From Chloroflexota bacterium (GTDB taxonomy: Bacteria; Chloroflexota; UBA11872): 64,000 nt of DNA. The stretch covers positions 124,001 to 188,000 of the forward strand of contig JAJEDE010000015.1 of the NCBI GenBank assembly GCA_022821645.1, in the 5' to 3' direction. The position numbers and the translations under genes are program-made. Every line of letters begins with the position of its first letter. Positions within the stretch are counted from its first letter, which is position 1. Below, one piece after another: positions 1 through 8,548 of the stretch. The notes beneath the pieces are model-generated. The model was given only the letters and a program-made list of their open reading frames with translations. It ran no database searches and was not told the origin of the DNA.

Positions 1-1095
1 CGCCGTGCCTACCTGCTCGACTACTTCGGCGAGGCCTACGACCAGGCGTCCTGCGGGGGCTGCGATATCTGTCTCGGCGAACGCGAGGAGTTTGACGCCA
101 CCGAAATCGCCCAGAAAATCCTCTCGGCCGTCATCCGCACCGGCGAACGTTTCGGCGCCGACCACGTAATCCAGGTTCTGCGCGGCGGTCGCGGGCGTCG
201 GCTGCGGGAAGCGGGACACGACCGCCTGTCGGTGCACGGCATCGCCCGCGACCAGGGGCGGATTGAACTGCACGACATTGTGAGCCTGCTGGAAGACGCG
301 GGGCTGGTCGGACGAAGCGCCGATCGCTACCGGTCCCTCGCCGTGACCCCAAACGGCCGCGACTTCCTGCGCCGGCGCGAGCCGCTGACGCTCTCCCGCG
401 TCAAGCCGCCGGAGGACGACGCTTCCCAACCGCCGCCTGGGCTCGATCGCCTGGATTTCGACCGTGGCTTATTCGACCACCTGCGCGACCTGCGGTGGCG
501 GCTGGCGCAGGCCCGGAACGTTCCGCCCTACGTGATCTTCGGCGACCAGTCGCTGCAGGAGATGGCGCACTACCTGCCGCAGAGCCGGGCGAGCTTTTCA
601 AACATCTCCGGCGTCGGGCGCGTGAAGCTCAACGAATTCGCCGACGAATTCCTGCGCGTTATTCGCGACTACGCCGAACCCCGAGGCCTGGCGGAACGGC
701 CCAAGACACCGGCTCGGACCAGGCCTGACCGTGCGATTCGACGCCGGGGTTCGACCTACCGCCAAACGCTGGATCTCTTGCACAGCGGTCTCTCCATCTC
801 GGAGGTCAGCCGGCGGCGCGAGCTCACCGAGGGCACGATCATGTCTCACCTTGAACGCTTGATCGCCGCCGGCGAAACGCTGCCGCTCGAGCGCGAGCTG
901 CCGCCCCCGGAGCGACTCTCTCGCATTGAGCAGGCGTTTGCCGACGCGGGCTCCTGGAACCTCGCGCCGGTCCGGGAGCGCCTCGGCGACGACTTCTCCT
1001 ACGAAGAGCTGCGGCTCGTGCGCGCCTGGCTGGACCAGCAAGGCCGAATGAAAGGCGAGGGCGCGGACGGGAACGCCCGGCAGCCGCCGGCCTGA
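1..1095 (+). CDS. recQ: ATP-dependent DNA helicase RecQ, C-terminal part (5' end outside window)
   Basis: The open frame runs in from the left edge, so the helicase core is missing and 364 residues are visible. They start in the zinc-binding region, where a CGGCDIC cluster (residues 18-24) supplies three of the expected four cysteines. A winged-helix RQC region follows, then an HRDC domain at about residues 153-225. The last part, about 245-340, looks like the helix-turn-helix domain found at the C-terminus of many RecQ proteins. RecQ unwinds DNA 3' to 5' and acts in recombination repair and fork restart. The domain order is the normal one for the family. A GC-rich hairpin lies just after the stop. 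The identification is firm although the ATPase motifs cannot be seen. Confidence 0.9.
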   Translation, partial: RRAYLLDYFGEAYDQASCGGCDICLGEREEFDATEIAQKILSAVIRTGERFGADHVIQVLRGGRGRRLREAGHDRLSVHGIARDQGRIELHDIVSLLEDAGLVGRSADRYRSLAVTPNGRDFLRRREPLTLSRVKPPEDDASQPPPGLDRLDFDRGLFDHLRDLRWRLAQARNVPPYVIFGDQSLQEMAHYLPQSRASFSNISGVGRVKLNEFADEFLRVIRDYAEPRGLAERPKTPARTRPDRAIRRRGSTYRQTLDLLHSGLSISEVSRRRELTEGTIMSHLERLIAAGETLPLERELPPPERLSRIEQAFADAGSWNLAPVRERLGDDFSYEELRLVRAWLDQQGRMKGEGADGNARQPPA

Positions 1096-1124
1096 CGCAC
1101 AGCCTCGGCCATTCGTGCGAAGCT

Positions 1125-1148
1125 CGGGGCGGCCATCCCGCCGCCCCG
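1125..1148. terminator. Hairpin downstream of recQ
   Basis: A perfect 8-bp GC-only stem (1125-1132 with 1141-1148) with an 8-nt loop lies 30 bases after the recQ stop and 12 bases before the next start codon. No T-run follows it, so it is at best an imperfect intrinsic terminator. The bases just before it (1109-1122) recur at 59782-59795 before another hairpin. Confidence 0.4.
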
Positions 1149-1160
1149 GTTGACAACGCG

Positions 1161-2015
1161 ATGACAGAACTGCTGGAAGACGAATTCGGCGACATCATCG
1201 GCAAGGCCCGATTTGGGCTTGACCTCTCGGCGGACGAGGTCGCCCTGCAGGTCGGGATCTCGACCGACGACCTCGAGGTACTGGAAGACTGCGTACGCAG
1301 CCCAACCGATGCCGAGAGCGACGCGCTGGCGGCGGTTCTGAACCTTCACCCGGAGCGCTTGCTGGCCGTGGCCCGCGACGCCTACGTGCCCAATCCGGTA
1401 CCGCTGGACCATGGCGGCGTGCGCATCCGCGTCATTCCCTATCCGCCCATGCGCGTCTATCAGTACGTGGTCGGGGATGTTGAATCCGGGCAGGCCGTCA
1501 TTGTCGATCCCGGCGCGATCCCGGACCAGATTCTGGGCGCGCTGGCCGACGACCAATGGACGGCGGCCGCGATCCTGGTAACCCACGCGGACGCCGATCA
1601 CATCGACGCCCTTCCGGCGATACACGAGGCACTCAACGTCCCCATTTGGGTCCATCCGAACGAACAACCCCGGATGCCCGCGCTCAAAGGGGCGGATATT
1701 CGCAACTACGACCACGGGCAGCGGTTCCAGGCGGGACCGTTCGAGGTCGAGGCCCGCCGGACGCCGGGGCATGCCCCGGGGCATTCCTCGCTGGTGCTGC
1801 GCGACCTGGTGCTCGTAGGCGACGCCGTGTTCGCCGGCTCCCTGGGACGAACCTCGCTGGGGCCTGCCCACTACGCCGAGCACCTGGCCGCCGTTCGCTC
1901 GCAGATTCTCACGTTGCCGGCGACCACGCGCCTTTTTGCCGGTCACGGCCCGCCCACAACGGTCGGCGAGGAGCTGGCGAACAACCCGTTTTTTGGGGGC
2001 GTGAGCAGCGAATAG
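1161..2015 (+). CDS. Metallo-beta-lactamase-fold hydrolase with N-terminal HTH
   Basis: This 284-residue protein has two parts. Residues 1-75 look like a helix-turn-helix domain of the XRE/Cro type. From about residue 85 it has a metallo-beta-lactamase fold of the glyoxalase II-like group. The metal motif near residue 141 reads THADADHID, so the usual HxHxDH is HxDxDH, a variant also common in ComEC proteins. Later ligands are a His in TPGHAPGHSS (about 204-213), the Asp of GDAVF (about 221) and the His of AGHGP (about 261). It should be a soluble Zn- or Fe-dependent hydrolase of an unknown thioester or phosphoester. The ATG at 1161 opens the HTH domain. Substrate unknown. Confidence 0.8.
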   Translation: MTELLEDEFGDIIGKARFGLDLSADEVALQVGISTDDLEVLEDCVRSPTDAESDALAAVLNLHPERLLAVARDAYVPNPVPLDHGGVRIRVIPYPPMRVYQYVVGDVESGQAVIVDPGAIPDQILGALADDQWTAAAILVTHADADHIDALPAIHEALNVPIWVHPNEQPRMPALKGADIRNYDHGQRFQAGPFEVEARRTPGHAPGHSSLVLRDLVLVGDAVFAGSLGRTSLGPAHYAEHLAAVRSQILTLPATTRLFAGHGPPTTVGEELANNPFFGGVSSE

Positions 2016-2088
2016 CCGAAGTTCCCCTTAATAGGCGAGAATAGGGGGCGCGCTCCAGCGACGGTATGTCTGCGACCACGAACCTCTC

Positions 2089-2892
2089 ATGTTCGCTTTT
2101 GACATTTCAACCCGATTCGCAGGTTCTACCCTGCTCTTCCGATCGCTGTCGTTGGACGACGCCCTGGCGGCGTTGGCACAGACCGAACTGACGTACGTGG
2201 ACCTCTGGGCCACGCCGGGGGTGCTTGAGCACGTGAATCCCCTGAGCGATTCCCCGGACGAGGTGAAGGCGCGCGTGGAGGACCACGACCTCCGGCCCTC
2301 CTCAATCTCGGCTTACGCCACCTTCGGAAACGACCTGGTCGCGCGGCTGGAGTTCGCGGCGGCTATTGGCGCTCCGCTGGTGATCGGAACCGCGCCGGAG
2401 CGAGACTACGAACGCCGTGAGGCCGCGGACGACGTCCGGGCGCTGGGTCGCGCCGCGCAGGACCTGGGTGTGACCCTGGCCCTGGCCAACCAGATTGGGA
2501 CTTGGCTTGACGAGCCGTCCGAAATCGCCAGCTTCCTTGACGACGTTGGGCATCCACGCGTGCAACTCAGCCTCACCCCACCGCACGCGCGGTTGGCCAG
2601 TACCACCCTGCGCGCCGTGGCCGACGCCGCCGATGGCCGCGTGGGCCATACCTGCCTGTGGAGCGTCAGCCCCTCCATGCGCGACGCGGACAACCTGGGG
2701 CCGGCGGAAGACCAGGCGCCGGGCCAGGGAACGGTCGATTTCCGCGCGCTGACGTCCATGCTCGACGAGCGCAACTACTTCGGCATGTTCACGTTCATTT
2801 GGGGCAGCACCGAGGATGTGCCTGCCCACGAAACCGTGGCAGCGATCAGCGCCGCTCGCGCGCATGTGCTGGACGTTTCCACGCCATCCTGA
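2089..2892 (+). CDS. Sugar phosphate isomerase/epimerase-like TIM-barrel protein
   Basis: This 267-residue protein has the length and pattern of the xylose isomerase-like TIM-barrel family: alternating beta strands and helices, acidic residues at strand ends (YVDLWATPG, about residues 43-51), and a late segment with a FTFIWGS strand. Family members usually bind a divalent metal and isomerise or epimerise sugars or inositols; the substrate cannot be read here. The ATG at 2089 opens with a beta strand typical of the family (FAFDISTRF). It lies upstream of the oxidase operon on the same strand, with about 160 bases between, and has no obvious functional tie to it. A second, diverged TIM-barrel gene lies at 47308-48210. 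Confidence 0.7.
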   Translation: MFAFDISTRFAGSTLLFRSLSLDDALAALAQTELTYVDLWATPGVLEHVNPLSDSPDEVKARVEDHDLRPSSISAYATFGNDLVARLEFAAAIGAPLVIGTAPERDYERREAADDVRALGRAAQDLGVTLALANQIGTWLDEPSEIASFLDDVGHPRVQLSLTPPHARLASTTLRAVADAADGRVGHTCLWSVSPSMRDADNLGPAEDQAPGQGTVDFRALTSMLDERNYFGMFTFIWGSTEDVPAHETVAAISAARAHVLDVSTPS

Positions 2893-3052
2893 CGGTCGCT
2901 CGACGTGCCTCACGACACAAGGGCCGGTTGCCCCCTCGTGCTACGCTTGCCGCCGCTCACGAGATTGTGAAACGGTGCACAAAGCCCGGCGAAGCGTGAC
3001 TCGCGCAGACAGGGACGAGTGCCGTCCCATTCAAGGGCGACGCAGTACACCA

Positions 3053-4057
3053 TTGACTCGTAACCGCCGCATCTACGCCGCGCTCCTGGTTCCCGCCTTG
3101 GCCTTGGCGGTGGCCGCCTGTGGCGTAACTCCCCAGACCACCCTCGAACCCACCACCGAAGCGGCCCGCACCGCCCGCGACCTGCTGCTGTTCGTCTTCT
3201 GGGCAATGGTGGTCACCTTCGTGCTGGTGGAAGGCGCCCTGCTCTACATCCTCATCCGCTTCCGGCGGCGCAGCGGCGACGGCATCCCGCCCCAGACCCA
3301 CGGCAACACGCCGCTCGAGATCGGCTGGACCATCGCCCCGGCCATCCTGGTCGTAATAATCGTGGTCCTCACCGTTCCCGCGATCTTTTCCAACGCCCGC
3401 GCCGCCAGCCCGGACGCCCTCAAGGTTCGTGCCATCGGCCACCAGTGGTGGTTCGAGTTTCAGTACCCCGACATCGGGGTGGTGACCGCCAACGAACTGC
3501 ACCTGCCCGTCGGCCGCGACGTGGAGATTCAGCTTGAAAGCAACGACGTGCTGCACAGCTTCTGGGTCCCCAGCCTGCGCGGAAAGCTGGACATGGTGCC
3601 GGGCCGCCAGAACAAATTCACCATCAAGCCCGAGGTCACCGGCACCTTCCCGGGCCAGTGCGCCGAGTTCTGCGGAACCGCCCACGCGCTCATGAAGTTC
3701 TATGTGGTCGTGGAGACGCAGGCCGAGTTCACCGCCTGGGCGGAGACCCAACGCGCCGAGCGCGTTCCACCCGCAAGTGATCTGGCCAGGCAAGGCGAAG
3801 AGACGCTGACCCTTGGCGGCTGCGTGGCCTGCCACACCATTCGCGGCACCGATTCGGCGGGCGTCCTGGGGCCGGACCTGACGCACATGGGCAGCCGCAA
3901 ACACATTGCGGCCGGAATCCTGGAAAACACGCCCGAGAACATGCGCGCCTGGCTCAGCGATCCACAGGGCGTCAAGCCCGGCAACACCATGGTGATTCCC
4001 GAATTGACCACCGAGCAACTCGACGCGCTGGTGGCCTATATGCAGGGCCTAAAATAG
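3053..4057 (+). CDS. coxB: Cytochrome c oxidase subunit II with fused C-terminal cytochrome c (caa3 type)
   Basis: Subunit II accepts electrons and passes them through a binuclear CuA centre to subunit I. The TTG at 3053 is chosen because it gives a lipoprotein signal peptide ending in the lipobox AVAAC; the frame is open further upstream but that stretch is not subunit II-like. Two membrane helices follow. The CuA site is intact: DVLHSFW (His near residue 168) and CAEFCGTAHALM (about 203-214). A class I cytochrome c domain is fused after it, with CVACH (about 257-261) and a Met ligand in NTMVIP (about 312). This makes it a caa3-type subunit II of 334 residues. It is the first gene of a five-gene oxidase cluster. 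Confidence 0.93.
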   Translation: MTRNRRIYAALLVPALALAVAACGVTPQTTLEPTTEAARTARDLLLFVFWAMVVTFVLVEGALLYILIRFRRRSGDGIPPQTHGNTPLEIGWTIAPAILVVIIVVLTVPAIFSNARAASPDALKVRAIGHQWWFEFQYPDIGVVTANELHLPVGRDVEIQLESNDVLHSFWVPSLRGKLDMVPGRQNKFTIKPEVTGTFPGQCAEFCGTAHALMKFYVVVETQAEFTAWAETQRAERVPPASDLARQGEETLTLGGCVACHTIRGTDSAGVLGPDLTHMGSRKHIAAGILENTPENMRAWLSDPQGVKPGNTMVIPELTTEQLDALVAYMQGLK

Positions 4058-4105
4058 GCATGCGCGTGCGACGCGGCGCACAGACGCCGAACGGAGGGTG
4101 ACCGG

Positions 4106-5938
4106 ATGGCGACGGTAACGGCAACCGCCCCTGACACCCGCACGTTTGCTGGCACGGCCTGGAGCTGGATCACCACGGTCGACCACAAGCGCATCGCCGT
4201 GCTCTACCTGGTCACCTCGCTCGCCTTCTTCATGCTCGGCGGGCTCGAAGCCCTGCTCATGCGCCTGCAGCTGGCCACGCCGGAGGCCGATGTCGTCTCG
4301 GCGGAACGGTTCACCGAACTGTTCACCATGCACGGCACCACCATGGTCTTCCTGGCGCTCATGCCGCTCAGCGCGGCCTTCTTCAACCTGCTCGTGCCGC
4401 TGATGATCGGCGCGCGCGACGTGGCCTTCCCGCGCCTGAACGCCCTGAGCTACTGGATCTACCTCTTCGGCGGCATCTTCATGAACATCAGCTTCGTGGC
4501 CGGCGGCGCGCCCAACGCCGGCTGGTTCGGTTACGCGCCGCTCACCGACACGGCCTTTGAAGCCACCCACGCCATCGACTTCTGGGCCTTCGGCCTCCAG
4601 ATCCTGGGCGTCTCCTCCATCCTGGCCTCGATCAACTTCATCGTCACCATCATCAACATGCGCGCGCCGGGCATGACCCTGAACCGGATGCCCATGTTCG
4701 TATGGATGAGCATGATCACGGCCTTCCTGATCATCTTCGCCTTCCCCGCCATCACCATCGGCCTCGTCTTGTTGATCTTCGACCGCTACATCGAAACCAG
4801 CTTCTTCATTCCCGAAGGCGGCGGCGACCCCGTGCTCTGGCAGCACCTGTTCTGGGTCTTCGGCCACCCCGAGGTCTACATCCTCATCCTGCCGGCCATG
4901 GGCATCGTCTCCGAGATCCTCCCCACCTACTCGCGCAAGCCCCTCTTCGGCTACGCCGTGGTGGCCTATTCCGGCGCGGCCATCGCCCTGGTCGGCTTCG
5001 GCGTCTGGACGCACCACATGTTCACGGTCGGCCTGGGCCCCATCGCCGACACCGCCTTCGCCATCTCCACCATGGCCATTGCCGTGCCCACAGGTGTGAA
5101 GATATTCAACTGGATCGCCACGCTCTACGGCGGCTCCATCAGCTTTAAATCGCCTATGTTGTTCGCCGTGGGCATGGTCTCCATGTTCATCATCGGCGGG
5201 CTCAGCGGCGTCATGCTCGGGTCGCCGCCCATCGACTCACAGGTGCAGGACACCTACTTCGTGGTCGCCCACCTGCACTACGTGCTGTTCGGCGGCACCG
5301 TGTTTGGCTTGTTCGGGGGCATCTACCACTGGTTCCCCAAGTTCACCGGACGCTTCATGCACGACGGCTGGGGCAAGGTGCACTGGCTGCTGATGCTTGT
5401 CGGCTTCAACCTGACCTTCCTGCCGCAGCACATGCTCGGTATCGACGGCATGCCCCGCCGCGTCCACACCTACGCCGCCGAGATGGGCTTTGATCTCTGG
5501 AACATGATGTCCACGGTCGGCTCCCTCATGATCGGGCTGTCGTTCCTGATCTTCACGATCAATGCCCTGCGCTCGATCCGCCACGGCGAACCGTCCGGCA
5601 GCGACCCCTGGGACGGCGGCACGCTCGAGTGGACGATTCCCTCGCCGCCGCCCGTCTACAACTTCGCTGAGATTCCGGTCGTCGATAGCCGTTACCCGGC
5701 CTGGGACATCAAGCGCGGCGGCGGTCACACCGGCGCCGTGGCCACGGCCCCCGAGGCGGACGCCGAAGCCGATGAGCCGGACATTCACATGCCCAACCCG
5801 TCCTACTGGCCGATCGTGATGGCCGCCGGCATGGTCCTCGCCGCCTGCGGCCTGATCTTCCACCAGGCCTTCATCCTGCTGGGCGCGATGCTCTTCGTTA
5901 TCTCGCTCCTGGGCTGGATCGAGGAACCGGCCGCATGA
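4106..5938 (+). CDS. ctaD: Cytochrome c oxidase subunit I
   Basis: This is the catalytic heme-copper subunit that reduces oxygen and pumps protons. The 610-residue product shows all key ligands: a low-spin heme His in TMHGTTM, the CuB His with its cross-linked Tyr in GHPEVY, the His pair in WTHHMF, and the two His of VAHLHYV. The Tyr in GHPEVY and the surrounding residues indicate an A-type oxidase. After the usual twelve helices come a soluble linker and about two further hydrophobic helices (from about residue 565), an extension seen in some caa3 oxidases. A strong ribosome binding site (GGAGGGTG) precedes the ATG at 4106. The end overlaps ctaE by 4 bases, so translation is probably coupled. 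Confidence 0.95.
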   Translation: MATVTATAPDTRTFAGTAWSWITTVDHKRIAVLYLVTSLAFFMLGGLEALLMRLQLATPEADVVSAERFTELFTMHGTTMVFLALMPLSAAFFNLLVPLMIGARDVAFPRLNALSYWIYLFGGIFMNISFVAGGAPNAGWFGYAPLTDTAFEATHAIDFWAFGLQILGVSSILASINFIVTIINMRAPGMTLNRMPMFVWMSMITAFLIIFAFPAITIGLVLLIFDRYIETSFFIPEGGGDPVLWQHLFWVFGHPEVYILILPAMGIVSEILPTYSRKPLFGYAVVAYSGAAIALVGFGVWTHHMFTVGLGPIADTAFAISTMAIAVPTGVKIFNWIATLYGGSISFKSPMLFAVGMVSMFIIGGLSGVMLGSPPIDSQVQDTYFVVAHLHYVLFGGTVFGLFGGIYHWFPKFTGRFMHDGWGKVHWLLMLVGFNLTFLPQHMLGIDGMPRRVHTYAAEMGFDLWNMMSTVGSLMIGLSFLIFTINALRSIRHGEPSGSDPWDGGTLEWTIPSPPPVYNFAEIPVVDSRYPAWDIKRGGGHTGAVATAPEADAEADEPDIHMPNPSYWPIVMAAGMVLAACGLIFHQAFILLGAMLFVISLLGWIEEPAA

Positions 5939-6531
5939 CCGCGGACGCCCACGCCCACCACGAGGAGCACCACTCCTCCACCGGCCTCGACAACCGCAAG
6001 CTCGGCATGTGGGCCTTCCTGGGCTCCGAGACGATGTTCTTCGGCAGCCTGATCCTGGTCATGCTGATCAACAAGCACAACACGCTCGGCGGACCGGGTC
6101 AGGAAGTGCTGGACCTGGTCCTGACCTCGTTCACCACCTTCGTGCTGCTGACCAGCAGTCTCGCCATGGTGCTGTCATTGGCCGCCTTCCGGAACGGGTC
6201 ACTGCTCTGGGGCCGCATCTGGCTCGGCATGGTCATGCTGATGGGTCTGATCTTCCTCGGCGGGCAGGTCTACGAGTTCACCGAGTTCGTGACCCACAAG
6301 CACCTCACCCCCTCCACCAACCTCTTCGGCGCCTCCTTCTACACCTTGGTCGGCTTCCACGGCGCGCACGTGGCCATTGGGGTTCTCTGGCTCGGCACCG
6401 CCTTGGCCTATACGTTTCGCGGCCGCTTTCAGCCCGGCATGGACATGTGGGGCATCGAGCTGGTCGGGTTGTACTGGCACTTTGTGGACCTGGTCTGGGT
6501 CGCGATCTTCACCCTGATCTACCTGATCTGA
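5935..6531 (+). CDS. ctaE: Cytochrome c oxidase subunit III
   Basis: This 198-residue polytopic protein has about five membrane helices, as in bacterial subunit III proteins of caa3 oxidases. Family patterns seen include LGMWAFLGSETMFFG near the N-terminus (about residues 21-35), YEFTEF (about 111-116), and a GFHGAHVAIG helix (about 142-151) followed by YWHFVDLVWV near the C-terminus. Subunit III stabilises the catalytic core and helps proton uptake. The N-terminus is rich in histidine. The ATG overlaps the ctaD stop by 4 bases and its own stop overlaps the next start, so the genes form a tight translationally coupled operon. Confidence 0.93.
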   Translation: MTADAHAHHEEHHSSTGLDNRKLGMWAFLGSETMFFGSLILVMLINKHNTLGGPGQEVLDLVLTSFTTFVLLTSSLAMVLSLAAFRNGSLLWGRIWLGMVMLMGLIFLGGQVYEFTEFVTHKHLTPSTNLFGASFYTLVGFHGAHVAIGVLWLGTALAYTFRGRFQPGMDMWGIELVGLYWHFVDLVWVAIFTLIYLI

Positions 6532-6881
6532 TGAGCGACACGCACGCCGCGCACGGAGATCACGGCGGAGACATGGCGCACGACGCCGAGCATCGCCACG
6601 GCTACGCCAAATACCTCGTCGTCGGCGTCATCCTCACGGTCATAACCATCGTCGAAATCATGATCCCCAGCATTCCCGCCGTCGCCGAGGCCTTCACCCG
6701 CCCTGGCGTCGTCGCCTCGCTGCTGATCCTCTCGTTCGCCAAGGGCGCGGGCGTGGTCGCCTACTACATGCACCTGCGCGACGACAACCGCCTGTTCACC
6801 GCGCTGTTCATGTTCCCTTTCTCCATCGCCTCCATGATCGTGCTGATCCTCTTCCTCTTCTTCTCCCTCTCGGGCGGCTAG
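6531..6881 (+). CDS. ctaF: Cytochrome c oxidase subunit IV-like small membrane protein
   Basis: This 116-residue protein has a His-rich N-terminal tail (about 25 residues) and three hydrophobic helices, the layout of prokaryotic cytochrome oxidase subunit IV. The middle segment AKGAGVVAYYMHLRDD (about residues 67-82) carries the YYMHL pattern typical of this family. It is thought to assist assembly or stability of the oxidase. The ATG shares one base with the ctaE stop. The gene symbol follows the position in comparable cta operons and is less certain than the family call. Confidence 0.85.
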   Translation: MSDTHAAHGDHGGDMAHDAEHRHGYAKYLVVGVILTVITIVEIMIPSIPAVAEAFTRPGVVASLLILSFAKGAGVVAYYMHLRDDNRLFTALFMFPFSIASMIVLILFLFFSLSGG

Positions 6882-6969
6882 GCTGGAAGGTAGGAGCTAG
6901 CGCACGCTGCCGATCCCTGGCAGGCGCGGCGTTGCTATCGGCCAACACGGCGGGTGAGGAGGCGTTGAC

Positions 6970-7761
6970 GTGACCTTCTACCTCATCCCTGAAATCACGC
7001 TCGGCGTGGTCGTGCTGGTCGGCGCCTACGCCTACGCGGTCAGTCCCTGGAACCCCGACCGGCCCGGCCGAGTCGACCCTTGGCGCATGGCCCTCTTCGT
7101 GACCGGAGCCGCCATCTTCTTCGCGGCCCTGCATCCGCCCGTCGACACCCTCAGCGCCGAGTTCTTCAGCATCCACATGATCCAGCACCTGATGGTGACC
7201 TTCATGGCGCCGCCGCTGCTGCTGCTGGGCATCCCGGCCTGGATGGTGACGCCGCTACTGCGTCGACCGACCGTTCGAGCCGCCTTCCGCTGGATCACCC
7301 AGCCGCTGGTCGCCGGACTCCTCGGCGTCGCCGTGTTCTGGGGCTGGCACCTGCCGACGCTTTACGAGGGTGCGTTGAACGACCGGATCATTCACGACGC
7401 GGCGCACGTAACCATGGTCGGCTCCGCGCTGCTGATGTGGTGGCCGGTGGTCAGCCGCGTACCGGCTGCCCCCGCGGCCAGCGTGCCCATCCAGATGTTC
7501 TACCTGTTTCTGCTGACCCTACCCTCGGGTCTGCTGAGTTCCCTCTTCGTCTTTGCCGGGGAACCGCTCTACCCGGCCTACCTGCTGGCCGCCGATCCCG
7601 GCGGACTATCGGCCCTGGAGGACCAGCGAATCGGTGGCCTGATCATGAAGCTCGGCGGCACCGCCCTGCTCTGGACCGTCATCACCGTCAAGTTCTTCCG
7701 CTGGATGTCGCAGACGCCGGGCGAACGCGAACTGCTGGGTCGCGCCCCAAGAGGCGGCTAG
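6970..7761 (+). CDS. ctaG: Cytochrome c oxidase assembly factor CtaG (caa3-type)
   Basis: This 263-residue protein has about seven hydrophobic helices and matches the caa3_CtaG family of copper-delivery assembly factors, which help form the metal centres of caa3 oxidases. Conserved His residues lie in IHMIQHLMVTFMAPPLLLLG (about residues 68-87), FWGWHLP (about 124-130) and IHDAAHVTM (about 141-149). A GTG start at 6970 is preceded by GAGGAGG with good spacing. It is separated from the subunit IV gene by 88 bases but is on the same strand and is most likely in the operon. Its end overlaps the end of the convergent lipoprotein gene by 4 bases. Confidence 0.9.
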   Translation: MTFYLIPEITLGVVVLVGAYAYAVSPWNPDRPGRVDPWRMALFVTGAAIFFAALHPPVDTLSAEFFSIHMIQHLMVTFMAPPLLLLGIPAWMVTPLLRRPTVRAAFRWITQPLVAGLLGVAVFWGWHLPTLYEGALNDRIIHDAAHVTMVGSALLMWWPVVSRVPAAPAASVPIQMFYLFLLTLPSGLLSSLFVFAGEPLYPAYLLAADPGGLSALEDQRIGGLIMKLGGTALLWTVITVKFFRWMSQTPGERELLGRAPRGG

Positions 7762-8198
7762 CTGCCGGTCCCCGCCACGATGCTGGCCCGCGCCCCGCGC
7801 ACCGCATGCCCCGGCGTGGGATCCAGCGCCTCGTACGTGCCGGGCTCAATGTCGGCTTCCAGGTAACCCGTCTGTCCCGGCCCGATCCGCGGTGAGTTGA
7901 GAACGCCACCGGGAAGTCGAACTTCCAGGCTGTGGGTGTAGACGCCAATGTTCGTAATCGCAAACCGAACTCGCGGAGCGCTCGTACGGATTACGGACGG
8001 CAGAATCGCGAAATCCGCTATCTGAACCGCCAACTCCTCGCAGGTCGGCGGCGTGCAGGTCGTTTGCAGCGCCGTCACCGGGTCCGGCGTGGGGTTCTCG
8101 ATCACGGTCTGCATGGCGCCAACTTCACAGGCGGCCAGCACGACGACAGCGGCCACCAGCGCGACCAGCCGCAGGGCATGGGCTCGGACTCGGGACAT
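7758..8198 (-). CDS. Cupredoxin-like lipoprotein
   Basis: The 146-residue product starts with a lipoprotein signal peptide ending in LAAC (Cys near residue 23). The mature part has a cupredoxin-like beta pattern: FAITNIGVYTHSLEV (about 78-92) resembles the strand carrying the first His ligand of blue copper proteins, and a late GPGQTG turn precedes GTYEALDPTPGHA. However, the Cys that normally ligates type 1 copper in this late strand is absent, so copper binding may be lost or different. The ATG at 8198 is chosen over one 13 codons upstream because it gives a compact signal peptide. It converges on the oxidase operon and could be a copper or assembly accessory protein; that role is inference. 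Confidence 0.6.
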   Translation of the reverse strand: MSRVRAHALRLVALVAAVVVLAACEVGAMQTVIENPTPDPVTALQTTCTPPTCEELAVQIADFAILPSVIRTSAPRVRFAITNIGVYTHSLEVRLPGGVLNSPRIGPGQTGYLEADIEPGTYEALDPTPGHAVRGARASIVAGTGS

Positions 8199-8353
8199 GC
8201 GGGAACAGCGATCCGTGGGGAATCGGGATTGATTCAAAGCTTAGGGAAGCCCCCCACCACGCCGCAACACAATTGAAAGCGGCTGCCCGTGGCTAACCTC
8301 TGCCAGCCGCGCCTTGAACCTGCACCCTTGTTCGAGCGACGAGCGGTGCCCCC

Positions 8354-8548
8354 TCAGGTCCACAGCCGATCGACGGCCACCAGCATGACGCCCAGGGCCG
8401 TGAGACCTACGATCAGTCGAAACGTGAAACGCGTTTCGAACGCGTACAAGTCGGCCTTCGTCAAGAGGTCGCGGAATGCCCAATCAGACTCGCGACGCAA
8501 CTCGCGTCGCAGGTCTTCCAGGGTCAACGGCCCGCTGTCCGCGGCCAT
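8354..8548 (-). CDS. Small membrane protein with coiled-coil-like N-terminus
   Basis: The 64-residue product has a charged helical N-terminal half (LRRELRRE, then TKADLYAFETRFTFRLIVGL) and one C-terminal hydrophobic helix. The KADL..ETR..RLIVGL pattern occurs in many short, single-pass hypothetical proteins of bacteria. The ATG at 8548 is preceded by GGAG with 8-base spacing and is preferred over an upstream ATG at 8596. Function unknown. It lies alone between the cupredoxin-like gene and the sigma factor gene. Confidence 0.55.
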   Translation of the reverse strand: MAADSGPLTLEDLRRELRRESDWAFRDLLTKADLYAFETRFTFRLIVGLTALGVMLVAVDRLWT

